A DNA stretch of 64,000 bases. Origin: Streptomyces lasiicapitis. GTDB taxonomy: Bacteria > Actinomycetota > Actinomycetes > Streptomycetales > Streptomycetaceae. The stretch spans positions 124,001 to 188,000 of the forward strand of contig NZ_BMNG01000019.1 in the NCBI RefSeq assembly GCF_014646335.1, in the 5' to 3' direction. A program made the translations under genes and the position numbers. The notes below the pieces were generated by a model that searched no databases, was not told the DNA's origin, and was given only the letters and a program-made list of their open reading frames with translations. Below, piece after piece: positions 25,010-32,936 of this stretch; position 1 is the stretch's first letter, and each line of letters begins with the position of its first letter.

Positions 25010-25597
25010 CTACACGATTTCCGTGTCGAGGGTCTGGGGTGTGCTCGGAGGACCCTCGTCGAGCAGCGTGCGCAGCAGCTCGGCGAGTCTGGTCGGATAC
25101 ACCGTCTCATGCGCCCGGGCGAGTTCCCGGCACGTCCACCAGCGCGCTCCGGCGACACTGCGCCGCTCCAGCTCGGTCAGTCCCGCGGCGCGCGTCGCCG
25201 TCTGCGCGGTTCGCGCCAGGTAGTACCACTCGTCCTGGTCCCAGCGCCGCCCGGCGAAGGGAAAGGAGCACACCCGCCGCCACAGAACGGGGCCGAGTTC
25301 GACGTCTGTGATTCCGGTCTCTTCGGCGAGCTCCCGCAGCGCGGCCTGCTCACGCGTCTCGTCACCCTCAAGGCCACCACCCGGAGTGAACCACCAGTCG
25401 TCCGCGGGGTCGCCCGGCTCGTGCCCGTGCAGCAGCAGGATGCGGTCGCGTCCGTCGAGGAGCACGACCCGCGCCACCTTCCGCAGCGGCCGCCCGGACA
25501 CCGCGTCGTCCCCAGGGGCGCCGTCGGCGCCGACGGTCTCAGCAGACCCAGTGACCCCGGAGGCCCCAGCGGTTCCCGCCACGTCCTCAGCCGACAC
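25010..25597 (-). CDS. Nudix hydrolase (MutT-like)
   Basis: Protein of 195 residues from GTG at 25597, overlapping the signal-peptidase stop by 11 bases. The Nudix box GGGLEGDETREQAALRELAE-ETGI fits GX5EX7REUXEEXGU completely and binds the metal. A disordered lead of about 35 residues precedes it. The family hydrolyses nucleoside diphosphates linked to another moiety, including damaged nucleotides. S. lividans has a mutT-like gene in the same position after its sip cluster. Substrate unknown. Confidence 0.9.
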   Translation of the reverse strand: MSAEDVAGTAGASGVTGSAETVGADGAPGDDAVSGRPLRKVARVVLLDGRDRILLLHGHEPGDPADDWWFTPGGGLEGDETREQAALRELAEETGITDVELGPVLWRRVCSFPFAGRRWDQDEWYYLARTAQTATRAAGLTELERRSVAGARWWTCRELARAHETVYPTRLAELLRTLLDEGPPSTPQTLDTEIV

Positions 25598-26366
25598 CAG
25601 CGGCCTCCGTGGTCCCACTCGACCTGCTGCCGCCGCCCGCGCCCCCGGCGGGCCCGGTGCGCCGCCGCGCGAGCTTGGCGATCGGCCCGTACGCCGCCCC
25701 GCCGAGGACGAGAGCCGCGCCCACCACCACGGAGGCGAGGACGAGCCGCAGCGGCCCCGGCTCCGACGTACCGCCGGGCAGGTCGTCGAAGCCCGTGGCA
25801 CGGTCGAGCATGCCGTCCAGCGGCCAGGCCACGGCGTCGACCCGGCCCTTCACCGCGCTGCGCGGCACGGAGCCCTGGCCGGCGTCCTGCAGATGCGTGC
25901 TGGAGTCCAGCGACCCGCTGCGCTCGTCACCGAGCAGGAACAGACGGCCCTCGGGGACCGTGGTCGCGGGGATGCCGTTCGTCGAGGCCGGTGTTCCCTT
26001 GGGGAGATACGGTTCGTCGATCTGCTTGCCGTTGACGGTCAGCTTGCCGTCCGTGCAGCAGGCGATCCGGTCGCCGCCGACGCCGGCGACGCGCTTGACC
26101 ATCGGCAGGTCGCCCCAGGCCTTCTGCCGGAAGACGACGACGTCGCCGCGGCGCACGTCGTCGCCGTCGATGCGCTGGGCGAGGACCCGGTCGCCCGCCC
26201 CGATGGTGGGGGTCATCGAGCCCGTGGGGACGGTGTACGGCTGGTAGACGAACGCGCCCCAGACGAAGCCGCCGAGGAAGAGCACACAGCCGAGGGCCAC
26301 GGCGACCCCCGACAGCGTGCTGCCGAGCCGTCCGTGGCCCTCGTCCGTACGACGTGTCGTGCTCAT
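25587..26366 (-). CDS. sipZ: type I signal peptidase, fourth in cluster
   Basis: Signal peptidase of 259 residues from ATG at 26366, with GGGGGAG upstream. An N-terminal membrane anchor (about 19-40) precedes the catalytic Ser50 in VPTGSM, and the general-base Lys91 is in MVKRVAGVGGD. GDERSGSLDSS matches the GDNxxxSxDSR box with changes. A C-terminal membrane segment (about 210-232) is followed by a basic tail. It removes signal peptides from Sec and Tat exports. The symbol is by position relative to S. lividans sipW-X-Y-Z and is not verified. Confidence 0.9.
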   Translation of the reverse strand: MSTTRRTDEGHGRLGSTLSGVAVALGCVLFLGGFVWGAFVYQPYTVPTGSMTPTIGAGDRVLAQRIDGDDVRRGDVVVFRQKAWGDLPMVKRVAGVGGDRIACCTDGKLTVNGKQIDEPYLPKGTPASTNGIPATTVPEGRLFLLGDERSGSLDSSTHLQDAGQGSVPRSAVKGRVDAVAWPLDGMLDRATGFDDLPGGTSEPGPLRLVLASVVVGAALVLGGAAYGPIAKLARRRTGPAGGAGGGSRSSGTTEAAGVG

Positions 26367-26492
26367 CCCAGTGCTCCCCCGGTTCGGAGACGACCCCGCG
26401 GCCCCTCGTACCGAGTATGCGAGCGGCGTACGACAGTGACGCGCTCTGTTCGGGACGGGGGCCGTGGAAGATCGGTGATCTGGGACGGCAGA

Positions 26493-27485
26493 CTACCCGG
26501 CGGTACGTCCGCCAGAAACCCTGGTGCCGCGCCCGGAATCGAGGCGTGCGGCCACTCGCCGACGGCGCCACAGGACGAGGGGCAGGGCGCCCGCGAGGCC
26601 GAGGGCTGCCGGAGCGGCGCTCATGGCCTGGCTGATGCCGGGCTGGTCGAAGGTGTCCGGGACCGGCAGCGTTCCCCAGCGGGTGGGGGGCCAGGCGATC
26701 ACGAAGGCACGGCCCACGACGTTGTCGACGGGGACCGCGCCGCCGCCCGGCTGGTTCTGGTGGTACCGGGAGTCCAGGGAGTTCTGCCGGTGGTCGCCCA
26801 TGACCCAGATTTTGCCCTTGGGGACCGTGATCTTGAACTGGCCGCCCTGGTCGTCGACCGTGCAGGGGGTGTTGCCCTCGAAGACGTAGTTCTTCTCGTT
26901 CAGCGCCTTGCCGTTGACCTTCACGGGGCCGGTGCCCTTGCACTCCACGGTGTCGCCGCCGACGGCGATGACGCGCTTGATGAGGTCCTTCTCGTCGGCG
27001 GACGGCATCAGGCCGATCCAGCCGAGGACCTTCTGCACCGCGTTCGGGTCGGGGGTGGGCTCGCCGTCCAGCCAGTGGCCGGGGTCCTTGAAGACCACGA
27101 CTTCGCCGCGCTCGGGCTCGGAGCCGAACCACGGCGTCAGCTTGTCGACCAGGACCCGGTCGCCCTGCTGGAGCGTGTTCTGCATGGAGTCCGAGGGGAT
27201 CGAGAACGCCTGGACCAGGAAGGTCTTGATGACCAGGGCCAGGATCAACGCGATGCCGATGAGGAGCGGAAGCTCCTTCCAGAAGGACTTGGGCTTCTTG
27301 GCCTTCGGGGGCTTCGGCTGCTCGCCGTCCTGCGGGCCCGGGACACTGGTCTCACCGGGGGCCGCGGTGTCAGGGCCGGTGCTCATCCCGTCCGCCGCGG
27401 GTGCCGGCTCCGCGGAGTGCCCAGGCTGCTCCTCGGGCCCCTCGTGTCCGGATCGTGCGCCGACCGCCACATCCCCCACATCCAC
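26493..27485 (-). CDS. sipY: type I signal peptidase, third in cluster
   Basis: Signal peptidase of 330 residues from ATG at 27485, three bases after GAGGAG. A disordered acidic/Pro-rich lead (1-66) precedes the membrane anchor (72-94). Ser100 is in IPSDSM and Lys170 in DLIKRVIAVGGD; MGDHRQNSLDSR is the box III region. A C-terminal hydrophobic stretch (about 285-305) is followed by Arg residues. A later ATG at 27386 would shorten the lead by 33 residues. The 5' end overlaps the preceding signal-peptidase frame by 116 bases, which is suspicious (see findings). Confidence 0.9.
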   Translation of the reverse strand: MDVGDVAVGARSGHEGPEEQPGHSAEPAPAADGMSTGPDTAAPGETSVPGPQDGEQPKPPKAKKPKSFWKELPLLIGIALILALVIKTFLVQAFSIPSDSMQNTLQQGDRVLVDKLTPWFGSEPERGEVVVFKDPGHWLDGEPTPDPNAVQKVLGWIGLMPSADEKDLIKRVIAVGGDTVECKGTGPVKVNGKALNEKNYVFEGNTPCTVDDQGGQFKITVPKGKIWVMGDHRQNSLDSRYHQNQPGGGAVPVDNVVGRAFVIAWPPTRWGTLPVPDTFDQPGISQAMSAAPAALGLAGALPLVLWRRRRVAARLDSGRGTRVSGGRTAG

Positions 27486-28446
27486 TCCTCAGTCCGTACC
27501 ACTGCCTGCCCCGTGCGCGATGCAGGCCCACCACTCCCATAACGAGCGGGAGTTCCGCAGGGGTCGGGAGGCCGGTAATTCCGTTGCGATCGCCGGGGGC
27601 CACCTTATGCGACGCTCCTGTGGCGGTGTCCGACCCGGCGGGCGCGTCGGGAACGGACGCGTACGTATCGGGCTCTTCCAGTTTGCGCCAGTGGCCGAAG
27701 GGCCAGGCGATGACAAGGGCGCGGCCCACCACCTCGTCTTCCGAGACGGTGCCGCTGAACTTCTCGTTCCGGTGGAAGCGGGAGTCGGCCGAATCCGACC
27801 GGTGGTCGCCCATGACGAAAAGGCGTCCCTTGGGGACCTTCACCTCGAACTCGAAGAGGGAGGGCTTGTCCCCGGGGTGGAGGTAGGGCTCGTTGAGCGC
27901 CACGCCGTTGACGGTGACCTTGTCGTTCTTGTCACAGCACTTCACGGTGTCGCCGCCGACGCCCACGACGCGCTTGATCAGGTCGCGCTCGTCGTCGGAC
28001 GGGAGCAGTCCGATGAAGCTCAGGCCCTGCTTGACCTGCTTGATGACGACGGGGTCGTCCTTCTTCTTGCCGCGCTCTTCCTCGAGCCAGTTCCCGGGGT
28101 CCTTGAAGACGACGACGTCCCCGCGCGCGGGCTTGTTGCCGAACCACGGGGTGAGTTTGTCGACCAGGACGCGGTCGCCGATGCGGATCGTCTGCTCCAT
28201 GGAGCCCGAGGGGATCACGAAGGCCTGCACCAGGAAGGTCTTCAGTACCAGGGCTATCAGCAGGGCGACGACTATGAGGAGCGGTATCTCCTTGATCGCG
28301 GAGCGGCGCCTGCGGCGCTTGACCTTCTTCGCGAGCTTGCGGCGCTCGGCGCGGCCGGGCAGTACGGGGCCGCTGGTGGGGCGGGTCCCGGTGGGCAGCC
28401 GGGTGTCGGCCGCGTGCGTGGCCTTCGCGCGGCCCCTGTTACCCAT
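27370..28446 (-). CDS. sipX: type I signal peptidase, second in cluster, doubtful C-terminus
   Basis: Signal peptidase of 358 residues as read. A strongly basic stretch (32-49) leads into the anchor (53-75). Ser82 is in IPSGSM, Lys158 in DLIKRVVGVGGD, and MGDHRSDSADSR is complete. The C-terminus begins a hydrophobic segment (about ELPLVMGVVGL) and then turns into about 48 Gly/Arg residues that lie inside the next gene. A one-base shift would end the protein at a TGA directly before the next Shine-Dalgarno sequence. The tail is therefore probably a frameshift artefact or lesion. The start overlaps the first gene by eight bases. Confidence 0.85.
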   Translation of the reverse strand: MGNRGRAKATHAADTRLPTGTRPTSGPVLPGRAERRKLAKKVKRRRRRSAIKEIPLLIVVALLIALVLKTFLVQAFVIPSGSMEQTIRIGDRVLVDKLTPWFGNKPARGDVVVFKDPGNWLEEERGKKKDDPVVIKQVKQGLSFIGLLPSDDERDLIKRVVGVGGDTVKCCDKNDKVTVNGVALNEPYLHPGDKPSLFEFEVKVPKGRLFVMGDHRSDSADSRFHRNEKFSGTVSEDEVVGRALVIAWPFGHWRKLEEPDTYASVPDAPAGSDTATGASHKVAPGDRNGITGLPTPAELPLVMGVVGLHRARGRQWYGLRSGCGGCGGRRTIRTRGARGAAWALRGAGTRGGRDEHRP

Positions 28447-29161
28447 GCGTGCCGCCTGGTGCGGGCACGCGCGCGTAGGCGTCGGGACGCTTCAGGGAGG
28501 TCAGGCGGCCGAGCGGCCAGGCGATCCAGTCGGCCCTGCCGATGACCGCGTCGACGGGGATCATGCCGCCGCCGGGAGAGCCCAGGTGGTCGCGGGAGTC
28601 GCTGGAGTCGCTGCGGTGGTCACCGAGCAGGAAGAGGGCGTCGTCGGGCACCACGACATCGAAGGGCACCGTCGAGGGGGCGTCTCCGCGGAACAGGTAA
28701 GGCTCGTCGACGGGCTCGCCGTTCACCTTGATCCTCCCCCGCTTGTCGCAGCAGACCACCCGGTCGCCGCCCACGCCCGCGACCCGCTTGACGTAGTCGG
28801 AGTCTCCGAAGTAGCCGCTGCCGTCGAAGACGACCGCGTCACCGCGCTGTGGGCCGGAACCGAAACGGTACGCCAACTTGTTGACGAGTACGCGGTCTCC
28901 GGGCCGGAACGCGGGCTCCATGGAGCCGCTGGGGATCGCGTAGGGCTGCACCACGAAGGTGCTGACCAGGAGCAGTGCGCCCATGCACAGGAGCGCGGTC
29001 AGGGTGAGGCGGCCGCCGGGGACCCAGTCCATGAAGGACGCGAAAACGGAGCGCGACCGCTCCTCCGTGCCCTCCGTGTCCGGTGCGTCCGCGGGAGCGG
29101 GTCCGGATTCGGAGGAGGGGGAGGAGCGGTCGCGCTCCGTGTGCTGTGCTTCGGTGTCCAT
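28439..29161 (-). CDS. sipW: type I signal peptidase, first in cluster
   Basis: Signal peptidase of 240 residues. An acidic lead (1-45), one membrane anchor (about 52-71), Ser80 in IPSGSM, Lys125 in YVKRVAGVGGD and LGDHRSDSSDSR are present. Unlike its neighbours it has no C-terminal membrane segment. It is the promoter-proximal copy of the cluster. ATG at 29161 lies directly against a hairpin that follows rplS, and no Shine-Dalgarno sequence precedes it, so the start is less sure than usual. Confidence 0.9.
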   Translation of the reverse strand: MDTEAQHTERDRSSPSSESGPAPADAPDTEGTEERSRSVFASFMDWVPGGRLTLTALLCMGALLLVSTFVVQPYAIPSGSMEPAFRPGDRVLVNKLAYRFGSGPQRGDAVVFDGSGYFGDSDYVKRVAGVGGDRVVCCDKRGRIKVNGEPVDEPYLFRGDAPSTVPFDVVVPDDALFLLGDHRSDSSDSRDHLGSPGGGMIPVDAVIGRADWIAWPLGRLTSLKRPDAYARVPAPGGTHG

Positions 29162-29186
29162 CGGGGCCAGATGCTATCCGGCCCCG
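29162..29186 (-). terminator. hairpin after rplS, abutting the sipW start
   Basis: CGGGGCC (29162-29168) and GGCCCCG (29180-29186) form a perfect 7-bp stem with an 11-base loop, 44 bases after the rplS stop. Its 3' edge touches the sipW ATG. Confidence 0.65.
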
Positions 29187-29230
29187 CTGTGGACCCGCGC
29201 GGGAGCTCGGCCCGGGGGCCGGGCGCGAGA

Positions 29231-29581
29231 TCAGTTCTCGCGCTTCTCCTTGATCTTCGCGGCCTTGCCGCGCAGCTCGCGCAGGTAGTACAGCTTGGCG
29301 CGACGGACGTCACCCTTGGTGACGAGCTCGATCTTCTCGACGATCGGGGTGTGCACCGGGAAGGTGCGCTCGACGCCGACGGAGAAGGAGACCTTGCGGA
29401 CCGTGAAGGTCTCGCGGACACCGGCGCCCTGGCGGCGGATGACTACGCCCTTGAACTGCTGCACACGGGAGCGGTTGCCCTCGATGACGCGGACGTGGAC
29501 GTTGACGGTGTCACCCGGGCGGAAGGCCGGGAGGTCGCTGCGCAGCGACGCGGAGTCGACGGTGTCGAGCAGGTGAGACAT
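29231..29581 (-). CDS. rplS: 50S ribosomal protein L19
   Basis: L19 of 116 residues, standard length, from ATG at 29581. FRPGDTVNVHVRVIEGNRSR and the C-terminal RRAKLYYLRELRGKAAKIKE are diagnostic. L19 sits at the subunit interface. It follows trmD by 131 bp, ending the rpsP-khpA-rimM-trmD-rplS ribosomal cluster; the leader contains a short CCCCTG/CAGGGG hairpin at 29673-29687 that could attenuate read-through from trmD. Confidence 0.97.
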   Translation of the reverse strand: MSHLLDTVDSASLRSDLPAFRPGDTVNVHVRVIEGNRSRVQQFKGVVIRRQGAGVRETFTVRKVSFSVGVERTFPVHTPIVEKIELVTKGDVRRAKLYYLRELRGKAAKIKEKREN

Positions 29582-29672
29582 GATCGTCTGCTTTCTTCGC
29601 TGATGCCACAGGTCACCAGCGGAACGTGGTGATGAGGATTCGGTAGCTGATCGCGTCGGGCGGGCGTCGTTC

Positions 29673-29687
29673 CCCCTGTGGCAGGGG
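29673..29687 (-). promoter_or_regulatory. short hairpin in the trmD-rplS gap
   Basis: CCCCTG/CAGGGG with a three-base loop, 26 bases after the trmD stop. It may be an attenuator or a binding site for ribosomal-protein feedback; no known L19 leader class was recognised. Confidence 0.4.
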
Positions 29688-29712
29688 CGCACGCTGGACG
29701 TACAGCAGCGGT

Positions 29713-30534
29713 CTATTCTTCCACGGCCTCGGGGTCTCGCCCAAATCGGCCGTCGGGCCCCGGCCGCCACCCCAGGATCGAGAGCATCTCGCGGTCCTTC
29801 TTGTCGAAGGCCGCGGGGTCGCAACGCTCAATGAGATCGGGCCTGTTGCGGGTGGTGCGGCGCAGCGCCTCGTCCCGCCGCCAGCGGGCGATCTTGCCGT
29901 GGTGGCCGCTGAGCAGGACGTCCGGGATGCCCTGTCCGCGCCACTCCGGGGGCTTGGTGTAGACGGGGCCTTCGAGGAGATTGGCCATGGCTCCCGGCGC
30001 GAAGGAGTCGTCGCGGTGGGACTCGGCGTTGCCGAGGACCCCGGGCAGGAGCCGGGCCACGGCCTCCGTGACGACCAGCACGGCGGCCTCTCCGCCCGCG
30101 AGGACGTAGTCGCCGATGGACACCTCGTAGACGGGCATCCGGGTCGCGTACTCGTCGATGACGCGGCGGTCGATGCCTTCGTAGCGCGCGGGCGTGAAGA
30201 CCAGCCAGGGCCGCTCGGAGAGCTCGACGGCGAGTTCCTGGGTGAAGGGGCGCCCACTGGGCGTGGGGACGACGAGGACGGGCCCGTGGGCCCCCGCCTC
30301 GTACCCCTCGGCGAGCACGTCGTCGAGGGCTGCGCCCCAAGGGTCGGTCTTCATGACCATGCCCGGGCCGCCGCCGTAGGGGGTGTCGTCGACCGTGTTG
30401 TGCCGGTCGTACGTCCACTCCCTGAGGTCGTGCACGTTGACGTCGAGCTGCCCACGCGCGCGTGCCTTGCCGACGAGGGAGACGTTCAGGGGTTCCAGGT
30501 ACTCGGGGAAGATCGTGACGACGTCGAGCCGCAT
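29713..30534 (-). CDS. trmD: tRNA (guanine-37-N1)-methyltransferase
   Basis: SPOUT-class enzyme of 273 residues. It starts MRLDVVTIFPEYLEPL, has the substrate loop YGGGPGMVMK, and the SAM-binding trefoil knot EVSIGDYVLAGGEAAVLV. It adds the m1G37 methyl group that prevents +1 frameshifting. The start ATG overlaps the rimM stop (TAATG), so translation is coupled. Confidence 0.97.
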   Translation of the reverse strand: MRLDVVTIFPEYLEPLNVSLVGKARARGQLDVNVHDLREWTYDRHNTVDDTPYGGGPGMVMKTDPWGAALDDVLAEGYEAGAHGPVLVVPTPSGRPFTQELAVELSERPWLVFTPARYEGIDRRVIDEYATRMPVYEVSIGDYVLAGGEAAVLVVTEAVARLLPGVLGNAESHRDDSFAPGAMANLLEGPVYTKPPEWRGQGIPDVLLSGHHGKIARWRRDEALRRTTRNRPDLIERCDPAAFDKKDREMLSILGWRPGPDGRFGRDPEAVEE

Positions 30535-31097
30535 TACGCCTGGTCCTCCGGGGCCGCCTCGGCGTCACGCGCGGACGCGATCTCCGCGCGGTCGTCGATC
30601 AGGCCGGGCGGCGGGTCGATGACGGCCCGCTGCTCCTCCAGGTCGATCTCCGTGACGATCTCCTCGACGAACGGGATCATGACCTCGCTGCCGTCGGGGC
30701 GCTCCACGATGAACAGGTCCTGCGAGGGCAGGTGCGAGATCTCGGTGATCCGGCCGACCTCGGCACCGTCCTTGGTGACCACGTCGAGGTCCATCAGCTG
30801 GTGGTCGTAGAACTCGTCCGGGTCCTCCGGGAGCTCTTCGGGGTCGATCTCGGCGATCAGCAGCGTGTTGCGCAGCGCCTCGGCTCCGGTGCGGTCGCGT
30901 ACGCCCGCGAAGCGCAGCAACAGCCGGCCACTGTGCACGCGGCCGGTCTCGATGGTCAGCGGCCCCGTGCTCGCGGGGTCGGTGGCGAGCACGGCGCCGG
31001 GGCCGAGCCGCAGCTCCGGCTCATCGGTGCGCACCTCGACGGTGACCTCGCCCTTGATGCCGTGGGCGCGGCCGATCCGCGCGACTACGAGCTGCAC
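30534..31097 (-). CDS. rimM: ribosome maturation factor RimM
   Basis: Protein of 187 residues with the N-terminal RimM domain (VVARIGRAHGIKGEVTVEV) and the C-terminal PRC-barrel (about 100-170, EFYDHQLMDLDVVTKDG). It binds S19 and aids maturation of the 30S head. It is coupled to trmD; a strong hairpin separates it from khpA upstream. The C-terminus has an acidic/Ala tail. Confidence 0.96.
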   Translation of the reverse strand: MQLVVARIGRAHGIKGEVTVEVRTDEPELRLGPGAVLATDPASTGPLTIETGRVHSGRLLLRFAGVRDRTGAEALRNTLLIAEIDPEELPEDPDEFYDHQLMDLDVVTKDGAEVGRITEISHLPSQDLFIVERPDGSEVMIPFVEEIVTEIDLEEQRAVIDPPPGLIDDRAEIASARDAEAAPEDQA

Positions 31098-31130
31098 TGT
31101 GCTGTCTCTCCCTTGACTGAATACGACTGC

Positions 31131-31164
31131 GGGCCGGGGACGGCTCTGGAGCCCTCCCCGGCCC
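31131..31164 (-). terminator. 9-bp hairpin between khpA and rimM
   Basis: GGGCCGGGG (31131-31139) and CCCCGGCCC (31156-31164) are exact complements; the loop itself contains GGCTC/GAGCC. It lies 20 bases after the khpA stop and before rimM, so it may reduce downstream expression of rimM-trmD-rplS relative to rpsP. Confidence 0.75.
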
Positions 31165-31184
31165 GAGCCGGTGCTACGTGTGGT

Positions 31185-31424
31185 TCAGCGAACCTGGTCG
31201 ACGTCGACGAGGTCGACGCGGACACCGCGGCCGCCGATGGCACCCACGACTGTCCGCAGCGCGCGTGCGGTGCGGCCGTTGCGGCCGATCACCTTGCCCA
31301 GGTCGTCCGGGTGGACCCGGACTTCGAGGACGCGCCCGCGGCGCAGGTTGCGCGAGGCGACCTGCACGTCGTCGGGATTGTCGACGATGCCTTTCACGAG
31401 GTGCTCGAGAGCCTCCTCGAGCAT
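31185..31424 (-). CDS. khpA: KH-domain RNA-binding protein KhpA
   Basis: Protein of 79 residues, a single KH domain with the RNA-gripping GxxG loop G-R-N-G (about 47-50) in LGKVIGRNGRTARALRT. In Gram-positive bacteria KhpA pairs with KhpB/Jag and affects cell-wall growth and RNA chaperoning. It starts two bases after the rpsP stop and is part of the same transcript. Confidence 0.95.
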   Translation of the reverse strand: MLEEALEHLVKGIVDNPDDVQVASRNLRRGRVLEVRVHPDDLGKVIGRNGRTARALRTVVGAIGGRGVRVDLVDVDQVR

Positions 31425-31426
31425 GC

Positions 31427-31861
31427 TCAGGCCTCGGTCGACTCGGCCGCGGACTCGGCCGGGGCCTCGTCCTTCTTGTCGGCCTTCTTCTTCTGCGTGA
31501 TGGCCTCGCCCTTGGGCTCACCGTCGACGTCCTTGGCCACGGCCTCGAAGAGGGCGCGGTGGTCCGCCTTCGGCTCCGGCTGGAGCAGCGGCGCGGGGGC
31601 CGGGAGGCCCTTGTGCTTCTGCCAGTCGCCGGTGAGCTTCAGGATCGCGAGGACCGGCTCGGTCGGCTGGGCGCCGACGGAGAGCCAGTACTGCGCGCGC
31701 TCCGAGTTGACCTCGATGCGCGAGGGGTTCTGCACCGGGTGGTACAGACCGATCTCCTCGATGGCCCGGCCGTCACGGCGGGTACGGGAGTCGGCGACGA
31801 CGATGCGGTAGTGAGGCGAACGGATCTTGCCCAGACGCTTCAGCTTGATCTTGACTGCCAC
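31427..31861 (-). CDS. rpsP: 30S ribosomal protein S16 with C-terminal extension
   Basis: S16 of 144 residues from GTG at 31861 with AGGAGA upstream. The core VAVKIKLKRLGKIRSPHYRI and AQYWLSVGAQPTEPV are diagnostic. The last 55 residues form a Lys/Glu/Ala-rich extension beyond the roughly 85-residue core, as in other actinobacteria. It is the first gene of the khpA-rimM-trmD-rplS run. The 213-bp gap upstream is relatively AT-rich around 32000-32010 and should hold the promoter. Confidence 0.97.
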   Translation of the reverse strand: MAVKIKLKRLGKIRSPHYRIVVADSRTRRDGRAIEEIGLYHPVQNPSRIEVNSERAQYWLSVGAQPTEPVLAILKLTGDWQKHKGLPAPAPLLQPEPKADHRALFEAVAKDVDGEPKGEAITQKKKADKKDEAPAESAAESTEA

Positions 31862-32074
31862 GGGAGTGGGTTCTCCTGGATTGACGTGGTTGGGCACAAC
31901 GGGATGCCGCGTGGGGTTGCGGTACTCGAGATGCCCGATGGACGCGTCAGCCGGAGGAGAGAGGGGTCCTGTGCGACTGTCGAGTACAGCTAGCCATTGT
32001 GCCACATGCCACTGGGGCAGCCGAATTCGGTCGGCCGCCCCCCGCAGCAGCTCATCACGGGTGGGCGGCCCGCC

Positions 32075-32677
32075 TCACCCCGCTCCCGCGCCCACGCCGA
32101 CCACTTCCGGGATCCGGAAGGGCTTGCCGCAGCCGCCGCACATGATGGGCGCCTGGGCGAGCACCGACGGCACGACGCGGACATTGCGCCCGCAGTCGCA
32201 GACCGCCTTCACGCGCACGCCGCCTCCGGAGGACCCGTGCCGGGCGGCCGGGCCGCGGAAGGTGCGTGAGGTGTCCGCCGTGGTGGCGGCCGTGTGCGCC
32301 TTGAGGGCGCGCTGCAGCCGCTCGATGGTCGGGCGATAGCGCTTCTTCGCCTCGGGGTTGAGCGTGACCAGGGAGAAGCCGCTGCTCGGATGTGGCTCTT
32401 CCGGATGGTCGAGGCCCAGCTCCTCGGCGATCGAGAGGAATCTGCGGTTGTGATAGCGGCCCGCGCGTGAGGTGTCGCGTACGCCGCGGGCGGCGGCGAT
32501 GCCGTGGACTGCTTCGTGGAGCAGTCGCTCGAAGGAGAGCTCGGCGCCGCAGGCGGACGACGACTCTCCGATAAGGGATTCGGGCGCGGCTAGGTCCGGC
32601 AGCTCGGAGTGGTGCCGCTGAATGTCGGCCCACGCCTGTGCCAGCTCTGCGGCGAGAACAGGTGGTGTCGTGCTCAC
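32075..32677 (-). CDS. SprT-like zinc metallopeptidase-domain protein
   Basis: Protein of 200 residues from GTG at 32677. A HExxH motif, HEAVH (about 54-58), is followed by a third potential ligand in RYHNRRF (His76), the SprT/gluzincin pattern. The C-terminus has a zinc ribbon built from a CDCG pair and a CGGCG pair. SprT-domain proteins in eukaryotes (SPRTN) cut DNA-protein crosslinks. The bacterial role is unknown. Streptomyces annotations usually call it hypothetical. It is located upstream of rpsP on the same strand, but a 213-bp gap separates them. Confidence 0.7.
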   Translation of the reverse strand: MSTTPPVLAAELAQAWADIQRHHSELPDLAAPESLIGESSSACGAELSFERLLHEAVHGIAAARGVRDTSRAGRYHNRRFLSIAEELGLDHPEEPHPSSGFSLVTLNPEAKKRYRPTIERLQRALKAHTAATTADTSRTFRGPAARHGSSGGGVRVKAVCDCGRNVRVVPSVLAQAPIMCGGCGKPFRIPEVVGVGAGAG

Positions 32678-32725
32678 GTCGTGACAACGAGCCGGGGTGC
32701 CTCCGGGTTCCATTCCGGGGCATCT

Positions 32726-32736
32726 CAAATAATTTG
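32726..32736. promoter_or_regulatory. AT-rich palindrome upstream of the SprT-like gene
   Basis: CAAATAATTTG is an 11-base palindrome in an otherwise GC-dominated gap, about 50 bases upstream of the SprT-like start. It is a candidate operator or -10 region. The remainder of the 259-bp gap (32678-32936) shows no gene. Confidence 0.4.
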
Positions 32737-32936
32737 CACTTACCCGTCAGTTGCCATTGATGCGTCCGGACGAGGGCGGGTGCGCTGATCTGCGGAGAAG
32801 CCTCGCAGCTCGCCGCAAGCCGGTACGTAGTGCCGCGTACGCGCGGGCGCGTAGGTCAACTCCGTGCGCCGGGGCCCCTGTTGCGGAGGACCGCGACGGT
32901 CGCCTCGTGAAGGCGGCCAAGACGGAATCCCGGCTC

